Origin: Tetramitus jugosus
Lineage: Eukaryota; Heterolobosea; Eutetramitea; Acrasida; Vahlkampfiidae
Length of the DNA: 64,000 nt
Assembly (NCBI GenBank): GCA_937625935.1
Contig: OW569371.1
Span: 62,001 to 126,000, forward strand
Direction: 5' to 3'
A program made the translations under genes and the position numbers. This document shows positions 40,016 through 47,652 of this stretch, in pieces. Within the stretch, counting starts at the first letter, position 1. The number at the start of each line of letters is the position of its first letter. The notes below the pieces were generated by a model. That model did not search any database and was not told the DNA's origin. It worked only from the letters and a program-made list of their open reading frames with translations.

Positions 40016-42925
40016 ATGAAAAAGCTCTTGTTTGGCTCACTGAGTCTCTCTGACAATGCACTGTCTCAATCACCACCCACTACCACCACTTCCTATTTTA
40101 GTGGTTTTTCCTCTCCGAGAACACCCATGATCAACAACCAATCCAATATTTATAACAACTCATCATCAACAACAACAACAGTGATCAACAATAATAATGA
40201 CAATAATAGTGCTCCAAGTTCTCCGACGACGACTACGACTCATAGTAACAACTCTAGTTGTACACCATCACCCATAACGACCAATCAAGAATTTTCATCT
40301 TCCTATTCTGGTACTCCAGTCAAGCAAACACCGACTCGTTCTGCAGTGCAACGTAGCTCTGCAGCAGCAGCATCATCATCATCAGTGAGTCATCCACATC
40401 ATCGTCCTCAACATCATCCTAGACAACACAGTCGCACTGGTTCACTCACTATGGTTCAAATCGATGTTGAATATAGAAATGAAAGCTTTACCGTTGGTGG
40501 TGGCGCTCATTCAATCAATTACAGCGGAACGACGTTGGTGGGTAGTTTGGTGCCGCACGGAACTGGAAAGCTTTGCTATTCTAATGGTGTCATCTACGAG
40601 GGCGAATTCCATCTGGGGAAGCGCAGCGGAAGCGGAACATTGTATTACAAGGTTGACAACAATGGAGTAACTAATTCTCCGCCGTTGTATGAAACGACGA
40701 GTCAATGGTTGAGATCGGCTTTTTCGAGCTCTAGCAAGGCAAAGTCGACGGGAGAACAGCAGTGCAATTGGTCAATTATGGGTCTCTGGGAGGAGAATCA
40801 TCCAAGATCAGACTGTAAATTCAAAGTTAAGACTGATAGCTATGAATACTTGGGTTATTTACAAATGGTGGATAGTGGATCATCGAGTACAAGTACTTCC
40901 TCCAACAGTAGTAGTAGCAGCAGCAGTAGCAGCCATAGCAATAGCAGTACCATCAATGGTAGTGGAAGCAATAGCAGCAACAGTAGCAATACAAGCAGTG
41001 TCAGTGGCAACACGAGCAACATTGATCATTTGTTTGAATTGGTCAGCCTATCTGATTTCAAAAAGAGTGGAGAGGGTGAGATGCACAATGTTGTGAACAA
41101 TGAGCGTTACATTGGTGATTTCAAGGGTGATATGCGCAACGGTTATGGCATACAAGTGTACAAGAACAAGGATCGATACTTTGGTGGTTGGGCGTGTGAC
41201 AAGTTGGACGGTTTCGGAACATTCATGTACAATGATGGTACCATGTTTCAAGGCTTGTTTCACTTGGGTTCGGCCAAGGGCAATGGAACCATGTATTGGC
41301 CCAATGGTGACACAATGGCTGGTGATTGGCGCGGCTCACAGGTCAAGAATGGCATATATACCAAGGGTTCATGCGACTCGTGTCAAAAAGTGAATCTGTA
41401 CAAGTTGTCCAACGCAATCAAAGAAGGTCTTCAATCGATCGAAGACAGCTACTATTACAATGCAGAGAGAAAACGAGAGGACAAAATGTCAAATGCACTC
41501 AAGTGGCGCCAGTACAAGGTGTTGAATGAGGATCAATTCAATCGAGAGCAAGATATTTTGAGTGAGTTGTTTACGAGAAAGTTGTACAATCTGGAAATGT
41601 TTGAAGAATGTGTTTCAACACTGCTCAGAGGATACAATTATGATGAGAGGTGGTTCACGAACTCTGCAATCTCCTTCTTTGTTTCATTTTTCGATAATAC
41701 GTACACGACGACAGGCAGTAGCACAGGGCGACAGAATGAAACACTTGTGATCAATGATGCCAAGTCGGACATTGATTCGTTTATTGTGTTTTTGCAGGAT
41801 GAGATTTGGAATTATTTTATTCGATTGTTCAACAGTTCGCAAGCGAGTCAAAAGTTGAGAGATGTTTGCAAACAGTCGTGCATGTCCATGATTCGAGACT
41901 ATGTACATGAGCAGTTGGCAATCACGTGCTTTGAGCTGTATAATAAGACGTATCAGGACAAGGATATTTTAGCAAATCAAAAATTGGATACTCTTCGTAA
42001 TCGATTGACGCTAGGTATGCTTGAGATACCAAAAAAGTTTAGACCTTCTCACACTGAGCGCTCCGAATTGGAATCTGAGCCCTACAGTGAAGCTGTGTCA
42101 ATCTTGTCTACTCTTCCGCGCAAGGAAACCATTTCTAGCAAGTTAGACGTGTTGGATCGAGCCTATCGATCCTTAGTTGATGAAATGATTCTCAATCGAT
42201 GCAATCAACGAAAGAGAAGGAGGTTGCGAAAAGGAGAAATGTGTACGGAGGAAGAGGAGTTGCAAAAGGAGAAGGAAGACCAGAACTGGGAGCCGTCAGC
42301 TGATGATTACACTGGTGTAGCGCTCTATGTTTACATGAAAGCCAATATACGTAACCATCATGCACAGTATCACTATATTAATCATTATTCAGACAGTAGC
42401 ACAGCTGCAGGTGTGCTCCAACTGTATGAAGGTGTATTGAAGTATATTGATGACTTGGATCCGGCATTACATACGAAGACTGGAGCACTGATTTCGGCTT
42501 ATTCTCTCTCTGTGTCTCTCGATGATGCATTCCACTATGTCCGAAGATCAACAAAGAGCGACAGACAAGCATTCTCATGGCTGCCTCATTTGTTGGCATT
42601 CTTGTCACTTGAGACTGGCCGTAGGCGCAGTGATGAACCATTGTTCTTAGAGGTAACAGACAATGCATTTGTGAATCTAAAGGAGAGATTGATCAAGCAT
42701 CTGCCCTTGGTGACAAGTTTGCTCGAGTACGCTGAGAAATTGGGATTTGATGTTGTTTATGAGACTGATAAGAACAAACTGTTTGTGAGATTGTGTGATG
42801 ACATGTTGCCTCCACATGTGTACAATGAGCTCTCCATTCAGTCGTCGACTCTAGTCTATGCAGGACCAGAGAAGAACTCTCGGATGACCCGATCAGACTC
42901 GACTCTCAAGAGAATCGTGTCTTAA
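40016..42925 (+). CDS. MORN-repeat and VPS9-domain protein (alsin-like Rab GEF)
   Basis: A 969-aa protein. Residues 1-150 are Ser/Thr/Asn/His-rich. MORN repeats follow in two blocks: VIYEGEFHLGKRSGSGTLYY near 195, and after a Ser/Asn run a series from about 350 to 450 (RYIGDFKGDMRNGYGIQVY, DRYFGGWACDKLDGFGTFMY, GNGTMYWPNGDTMAGDW). The C-terminal ~230 residues look like a VPS9 domain (TGVALYVYMKANIRNHHAQY). VPS9 domains activate Rab5-type GTPases on endosomes, and MORN plus VPS9 is the C-terminal arrangement of alsin (ALS2); the RCC1 and DH-PH parts of alsin are absent. VPS9 call is moderately firm. Single exon. Confidence 0.83.
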   Translation: MKKLLFGSLSLSDNALSQSPPTTTTSYFSGFSSPRTPMINNQSNIYNNSSSTTTTVINNNNDNNSAPSSPTTTTTHSNNSSCTPSPITTNQEFSSSYSGTPVKQTPTRSAVQRSSAAAASSSSVSHPHHRPQHHPRQHSRTGSLTMVQIDVEYRNESFTVGGGAHSINYSGTTLVGSLVPHGTGKLCYSNGVIYEGEFHLGKRSGSGTLYYKVDNNGVTNSPPLYETTSQWLRSAFSSSSKAKSTGEQQCNWSIMGLWEENHPRSDCKFKVKTDSYEYLGYLQMVDSGSSSTSTSSNSSSSSSSSSHSNSSTINGSGSNSSNSSNTSSVSGNTSNIDHLFELVSLSDFKKSGEGEMHNVVNNERYIGDFKGDMRNGYGIQVYKNKDRYFGGWACDKLDGFGTFMYNDGTMFQGLFHLGSAKGNGTMYWPNGDTMAGDWRGSQVKNGIYTKGSCDSCQKVNLYKLSNAIKEGLQSIEDSYYYNAERKREDKMSNALKWRQYKVLNEDQFNREQDILSELFTRKLYNLEMFEECVSTLLRGYNYDERWFTNSAISFFVSFFDNTYTTTGSSTGRQNETLVINDAKSDIDSFIVFLQDEIWNYFIRLFNSSQASQKLRDVCKQSCMSMIRDYVHEQLAITCFELYNKTYQDKDILANQKLDTLRNRLTLGMLEIPKKFRPSHTERSELESEPYSEAVSILSTLPRKETISSKLDVLDRAYRSLVDEMILNRCNQRKRRRLRKGEMCTEEEELQKEKEDQNWEPSADDYTGVALYVYMKANIRNHHAQYHYINHYSDSSTAAGVLQLYEGVLKYIDDLDPALHTKTGALISAYSLSVSLDDAFHYVRRSTKSDRQAFSWLPHLLAFLSLETGRRRSDEPLFLEVTDNAFVNLKERLIKHLPLVTSLLEYAEKLGFDVVYETDKNKLFVRLCDDMLPPHVYNELSIQSSTLVYAGPEKNSRMTRSDSTLKRIVS

Positions 42926-42978
42926 CAACTAACTTATTTTATAATAAAGTAAATTATTTATTTTTTACCGCATGCGTA
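42926..42978. terminator. Shared convergent 3' ends with opposed poly(A) signals
   Basis: Only 53 bp separate two convergent stops. AATAAA for the plus gene is at 42943-42948, and the reverse complement TTTATT for the minus gene is at 42957-42962. The transcripts must overlap unless cleavage is immediate. Confidence 0.6.
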
Positions 42979-43854
42979 TTACAAATCTTCGCTCGACTCC
43001 ATATTGGTGCTATCTCCTGTTCTTGTTGGATCAGGATCTGTCACATCAGCAATCAATGGCTTCACTTGGTCAATAAACTCTTGAACAGACACTCGCAATT
43101 TGACGTCAATCTCACCACCTCCCAAGAAAATGCTGCCCAATTTCTGAGAAACAATGGATTTTGCGAGAATGATTGGCACATAGTCTGTCATACCAACAGG
43201 AGACACAGCATTAAACTTGTAACCAGTTAATCGTACTTGATCTTCCTCTCGTGCCAACCGGAAATAAAATTGTCTCTTTCCCAACTTGTTCTCATTCAAC
43301 TCTCTCAGGAATCTCATGACCTTGTCGCTCGACAACTTTGTCGTGTACTGCATCACAATGCAATAAAATTTGGCATTGTTGGGATCAGAGTTGTTCGGAT
43401 TGACACACTTGGTATTCTCCAAAATCATACTCTTGCACAGCATGTGAATCGATGGACAATTCAACATTTTGGCCCGATCGTTCAAACTATAGGAATAGTA
43501 GTCGGAAGGTACCTTGTGAAGTGATGATCTAGAGAGACCTAGTTGAATACATGCGTCTCTCACACGATTCACATCACTACTCATATCATTGCTGTCAAGG
43601 AGTTGTAAACCTTCAAAATTTTTGGTTGTACAATCAGTGTCCAACAACAATGGAACATTTTCATCATTATCAACATTAGGGCTACTCTTTCTATTGTCAT
43701 GCTTACTATTGTTCCATTGAAGCATTGCGTTCTTCAATTTTTGTTGTTTTTCACCTCTTTTTTGATTTTCGATCGAAATGTGAGATTGAATGGATTGGAT
43801 GCCAGAATCAATGGCATTGAAGCGCAAAGTCAACTGATGTAATCTCTCTTCCAT
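42979..43854 (-). CDS. YbaK/ProX-type aminoacyl-tRNA deacylase domain protein
   Basis: About 291 aa from ATG 43854; the open frame begins at 43878 without an ATG. The N-terminal ~110 residues are helical and polar. The C-terminal half matches the YbaK/prolyl-tRNA editing domain: VQLTGYKFNAVSPVG-like sequence (read as VRLTGYKFNAVSPVG), DYVPIILAKSIV and the diagnostic IFLGGGEIDVKLRVSV. Such domains hydrolyse mischarged tRNAs in trans, e.g. Cys- or Ala-tRNA(Pro). The substrate here is not determined by what I can see. Confidence 0.85.
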   Translation of the reverse strand: MEERLHQLTLRFNAIDSGIQSIQSHISIENQKRGEKQQKLKNAMLQWNNSKHDNRKSSPNVDNDENVPLLLDTDCTTKNFEGLQLLDSNDMSSDVNRVRDACIQLGLSRSSLHKVPSDYYSYSLNDRAKMLNCPSIHMLCKSMILENTKCVNPNNSDPNNAKFYCIVMQYTTKLSSDKVMRFLRELNENKLGKRQFYFRLAREEDQVRLTGYKFNAVSPVGMTDYVPIILAKSIVSQKLGSIFLGGGEIDVKLRVSVQEFIDQVKPLIADVTDPDPTRTGDSTNMESSEDL

Positions 43855-43980
43855 GGTCGTTGGACGCGTCGTAGTCAATGCAATTTGTTTTTTGCTTTCT
43901 GCAAGTGTTTTTTGTTTGGTTGATCGGAAAATTGTTTTATTGGATTGTGGAGGAATAACGTGTTCGAAAAGAGCAGGTAC

Positions 43981-45426
43981 CTAAGCAGCAGCAACCAACT
44001 TGAACATTTGAACCTTAATTTCTCTTACACTAGGAATGTTGAACAATCGTTCTACATTGTCCATCATCATCATCATGGCTGCTTCATTCTTTGTCGTCGT
44101 TGTCTTCATTGCCATCATCACATCATGTTGCTTTTGTTGCTTTTCTTGTTGTTGTTGTTGCTGCTGCTGCAATGAATCATCATCATCATGATATACAACA
44201 ACAGGATCATTGTGTTCCATGATTGAGTCACCATCATCATCACAACTCACACCTTCTTCTTCTTCTTCATCCTGATTGTTCACAGAGTGAATCTCAGCAA
44301 AGAATGGATGGTACAGTGCTTGTTGAATGGTGATTCTGTGATCCGGGTCCAATTGCAGCATCTTCTCCAACAAATCCACTGCATCGGCATCTGCTCTCGG
44401 AAACAGTTGCACAAAGTTTTTTCTCGGACGTTTCTTGAGTGTTTTGAGCCATCGAACCGCTTCGGGACTGCCCTTCAATTGAGCATATTCATCATTGTTC
44501 ATTGGTGTGCCACAAACGTCCAATATCAACTCTAGTTGTTGAATGTAGTGAGAACCGGGGAACAACACTTTTTTGTTCAACATTTCTGCAAAGATGCAAC
44601 CAACGCTCCAAACATCGATTGCTGGTCCACTCCGCGTATACTTTAACAATAGTTCAGGTGCTCTATAGAATCGTGTACTCACATACGTGGTCATCTCTGT
44701 TTCCTCCTTGAATGAATATTCACGCGACAGTCCCATATCGCACAATCGCAGTTCCATGTCTTGATTAACGAGAATGTTGGACGGTTTGATATCACGATGA
44801 ACAATACCGTTCATGTGCATGTGATTCAGTCCCTGTAGTAGTTGATACATGAACCATTTCATGTGTTCAATCGTCAACTCACTACTACTACTATTATTCT
44901 GACTATTACTATTCTGACTCTTATTCTTGTTATTGTTGGTGTGATTGGTCAATTGTTGACGCAACAAATCCTTCAATGTCGTATCCATGTAATTTGTCAC
45001 AATATACACATCATTAAACGACTCAAAATTCTCTGGTTGAATAATCTCAATCAGTTCAATAATGTTTTCATGACCACTCAAGTACTTTAGTGACGCGACT
45101 TCTCGCAAGATTCGTTTCTGATATTCTCGCGAATTGTCAAACACGTTTGTAATTTTTTTGATGGCCACTTTTTGGTTCGTTTGCTTGTCAATGGCGGAGA
45201 TCACGAGGCCATATGCGCCCATGCCTACTCGTTCAATGGGTTCGTATCGGTCGGTAATGTTGAACTCGGCACCCGATATGAAAAATTTGTTTCTTTTTTG
45301 AGCATAGCTATTGTTGTTATTGTTGATGGTAGTTGTATGATGGGTGTTGGTATCGTTGGTAGTAGTAGTGGTGGTAGTGGAGTGGTTGTTGTTGTTGTTG
45401 GAGTGTGTAGCGACTGCTGCTGACAT
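43981..45426 (-). CDS. MAP kinase-like protein kinase with TTY activation loop
   Basis: A 481-aa CMGC kinase. The first ~55 residues are His/Asn/Thr-rich. The kinase domain (about 58-385) has the glycine loop VGMGAYG, VAIKK lysine, HRDIKPSN catalytic loop and APE in RFYRAPELLL. MAPK-type features are NVFDNSREYQKRILREVASL and the C-terminal FPRADADAVDLLEKMLQLDP. Two oddities: the metal motif reads DMG instead of DFG, and the activation loop T-x-Y reads TTY (EMTTYVSTR). An Asn/Ser insert sits near residue 165. The tail is acidic with Gln and Met runs. Upstream kinase and substrates unknown. Confidence 0.92.
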   Translation of the reverse strand: MSAAVATHSNNNNNHSTTTTTTTNDTNTHHTTTINNNNNSYAQKRNKFFISGAEFNITDRYEPIERVGMGAYGLVISAIDKQTNQKVAIKKITNVFDNSREYQKRILREVASLKYLSGHENIIELIEIIQPENFESFNDVYIVTNYMDTTLKDLLRQQLTNHTNNNKNKSQNSNSQNNSSSSELTIEHMKWFMYQLLQGLNHMHMNGIVHRDIKPSNILVNQDMELRLCDMGLSREYSFKEETEMTTYVSTRFYRAPELLLKYTRSGPAIDVWSVGCIFAEMLNKKVLFPGSHYIQQLELILDVCGTPMNNDEYAQLKGSPEAVRWLKTLKKRPRKNFVQLFPRADADAVDLLEKMLQLDPDHRITIQQALYHPFFAEIHSVNNQDEEEEEGVSCDDDGDSIMEHNDPVVVYHDDDDSLQQQQQQQQEKQQKQHDVMMAMKTTTTKNEAAMMMMMDNVERLFNIPSVREIKVQMFKLVAAA

Positions 45427-46138
45427 TGTCTGAAGAGGGTGTTATTGTCGTTATTTGTTGTTGTTTTGAGGTTGGTGCTTTTTTTTTCGCCTTGTATTTG
45501 GCCAGAGCTTGAAAAAAATATTTGATTGTATGGAAGGTTGTTGGGAGCAGTTGATGCGTAGATGCGCAGATGCGATGGTACAAATTGTTCCGGTTGAGTA
45601 TATATGGTCAGAATTCCCGAGTTGCCGTTTGTAAAAAATTCCGCGAAGAGTCTTATCGGAAATAAAAATGTAAAAAAAGATTTGGTTGTTCCGCTTGATA
45701 CGAACGGACGAATAAATATGATTGGTGGTAGTTGTGTACAAATGGTTGATTGTCTTTGTAGAGATGGAGGGATACCTCTTTGTAGTATACTATATTCAAT
45801 AGAGAGAGATGGAAAATGCAACAATTGCAATTGTTGATATATACAGGTATGTACAGGGATGTATGGAGTGAATTCAATAGATGGGAGCTTCTATTTGAAT
45901 GATGATGCGTGTGCAGTGGGAATAATGTGACTGTGTGCGCTTCGTCTTGTTTTTTGAAGTGTTTGTTTGTGTTTTGTTGGCGTTTGAATGTTGAAATGCT
46001 TCGCTGTGTGCTCCTTCCAATGTTTGGGCCGCGGATGCGAGAAATTGCCGCCCGTCAAGTTCCTTTCATCAAGCAATAATCCCAAATTCCACGTCTTTCG
46101 AAAAGCCCAAACCTGCAAGAAATTTCTCGTTTCCAGAG
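45427..46138. promoter_or_regulatory. Region between MAP kinase gene and tRNA-Glu
   Basis: About 710 bp upstream of the kinase and downstream of the tRNA. A GTATATATGG element at about 45597 resembles a TATA box but its orientation and use are unknown. No gene recognised; the short frames here look like chance. Confidence 0.4.
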
Positions 46139-46144
46139 AAAAAA
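46139..46144 (-). terminator. RNA polymerase III terminator (T6)
   Basis: A run of six T on the minus strand, three nucleotides after the tRNA-Glu 3' end, the usual Pol III stop. Confidence 0.85.
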
Positions 46145-46147
46145 GCT

Positions 46148-46244
46148 CTCCCATACCGGGACTCGAACCCGGGTCTTCCGGGACCTTTTGCATTTCAGCT
46201 TGGAAGTGAAAGCCGGATATCCTAACCAGCTAGACTATATGGGA
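46148..46244 (-). tRNA. tRNA-Glu (UUC anticodon) with 24-nt intron
   Basis: On the minus strand the acceptor stem TCCCATA pairs with TATGGGA, the D arm reads GTCTAGCTGGTTAGGATA, and the T arm holds GGGTTCGAGTCCC (B box) with a 5-bp stem. The anticodon stem is TCCGG/CCGGA with loop CTTTCA...C, giving anticodon TTC. A 24-nt insert sits between positions 37 and 38, the standard nuclear tRNA intron site; its TGAAA can pair with the anticodon loop TTTCA. The mature tRNA would be 73 nt before CCA. All stems are intact, so it should be functional. Confidence 0.95.
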
Positions 46245-46274
46245 AGATATTTTTGAGTTCGCTAGTGAAATTTT

Positions 46275-46290
46275 CATGCCATAAGACGCA
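46275..46290 (+). repeat. Left target-site duplication of the LINE
   Basis: CATGCCATAAGACGCA, matching 50671-50686 at 15 of 16 positions. It lies 30 bp upstream of the tRNA-Glu 5' end. Confidence 0.88.
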
Positions 46291-46410
46291 AAAATGCAGA
46301 AAACAACGCAAACAATTCCATCCTCTCAGGAGGTTAGAGAGTATACCAAGGACGGGTACTCTGTCTGGACGAGAATGCCACGGGAGTTATGAACGAGAAA
46401 GAGGTAGTCA

Positions 46411-46698
46411 TTAAAGGTGTAGAAAGAGAAAGGACTGCAAGCACAATTGCGAGGTCGATTGTGTTGTCAACAGTGCCAACATCTCTCTGTGTCGATCTCT
46501 CAGTGCAACTTGACCAGACGCTGTTCTTTTAGCCAATTGATCAAAGGGAACTTTGAATCCCATGGCTTCGGCACAAATCTTTATCGCAACACCCTCAATG
46601 GCCTGTGGTTTCGGCCCCGTGTTGATCCATTCTTTGGACGCGAGACGCACGAGACGAACAGTCACGCTCATCAACTCGTGCATCTGCAACTCTGTCAT
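46411..46698 (-). other. Antisense ORF in the LINE 5' region
   Basis: A 95-codon minus-strand frame with an ATG at 46698 inside the LINE leader. It has regular amphipathic character (HELMSVTVRLVRLASKEWI, then EGVAIKICAEAMGF and DQLAKRTASG), unlike the plus-strand translation of the same DNA, which looks random. No family recognised. It may be a real antisense product or chance. Confidence 0.35.
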
Positions 46699-46719
46699 TA
46701 TTTAACTCTCAAATCCACT

Positions 46720-47652
46720 ATGAGGCATGAAGGGTGGTTGTTGAGAGTACTTGTCTCTTTTATCGCTTGGGTCAATGTAAAGGATGATAATTTGTATGAT
46801 TTTGTCGAACTCTTCAACGATGAGAATAACCACCATATGAGAGCAGAGGTGAAGAGAGGAATAGACAACGACAAGAAAGTCGTTGTCCACAACATCACCG
46901 GCAAAACAGAGAACGATATCAAATCTATGATCGGTAACGATAAGGTTAAGCACGTTGCCATCAATGGTAGCACAGCATTCGTTACCATGCAATCAAAGTC
47001 ATATGCTCAGGCAGTGATGGAATCTCTCGAAGTACCAAATGGATCTATCAGCAAGTATGTTGAAAGAACGGATGATACGAACAAGAAAACAAGAAAGAGG
47101 ATGCTCAAGATCAAAGATGAATTGGTCGACATGGTAAAGAGTCTAAGCAGTAAGGTTGAAGCATTAGAGAAGCAAATCAAGGAGCTTTCGATGGAAAGGA
47201 ACAAGAAGTCTAACCAAGGGCTTAGAAAGAGACACGTACCAACTAGAGAAACGAACATTGAGGGCAATGACACAGAAGAACAAAATCAGGAGGTAACAAA
47301 TCAGGAAGAAAAGTTCAATGGAATGGATATCAGTGATGATCCCACCGATGACCCATCACCATCAACACCCAACAGAACCAGTAACAGTAGCAACGCGACA
47401 GAGAGTGGGCTCAGCCCAGAAGCTGAAAGATTCATCACTAGCATGGTCAGAAACACCATACAAAAGGAAGTCTTGACTCCTAAGAATAACAACGGGAGAA
47501 GAGGAAGTAAATGGATGGATAGATACACGATCAAGAAAAGGAGAAGAACACCACCAAGACTAGGTAGAATGAGTGATATTGCTGTGGTAAATCCTAGAAT
47601 GGTAACCATGCAAACAACAACGGTGGATGAGGACAACAACAATCAGCTATGA
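46720..47652 (+). CDS. LINE ORF1 protein
   Basis: About 310 aa from ATG 46720; the open frame extends to 46447 without an ATG. The first ~100 residues contain a stretch resembling an RRM-like fold (KKVVVHNITGKTENDIKSM, then HVAINGSTAFVTMQ). A coiled coil follows at about 125-160 (MLKIKDELVDMVKSLSSKVE, EALEKQIKEL), then a polar Asn/Pro/Ser region and a basic end (IKKRRRTPPRLGR). This suits a nucleic-acid-binding, self-associating ORF1 protein. Its stop overlaps the ORF2 ATG as ATGA. Confidence 0.8.
   Translation: MRHEGWLLRVLVSFIAWVNVKDDNLYDFVELFNDENNHHMRAEVKRGIDNDKKVVVHNITGKTENDIKSMIGNDKVKHVAINGSTAFVTMQSKSYAQAVMESLEVPNGSISKYVERTDDTNKKTRKRMLKIKDELVDMVKSLSSKVEALEKQIKELSMERNKKSNQGLRKRHVPTRETNIEGNDTEEQNQEVTNQEEKFNGMDISDDPTDDPSPSTPNRTSNSSNATESGLSPEAERFITSMVRNTIQKEVLTPKNNNGRRGSKWMDRYTIKKRRRTPPRLGRMSDIAVVNPRMVTMQTTTVDEDNNNQL

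Noticed and set aside
40900-41020. Ser/Asn codon repeats as a possible array
   Set aside because: The AGC/AGT/AAT runs are in frame and encode low-complexity linkers common throughout this genome; no spacers exist as in CRISPR.
45225-45830. A 201-codon minus frame overlapping the MAP kinase start
   Set aside because: It overlaps the kinase N-terminus in another frame and consists of Ser/Thr/Pro-rich mirror coding.
45891-46193. A 100-codon minus frame over the tRNA
   Set aside because: It runs through the tRNA-Glu gene and its terminator; no protein support.
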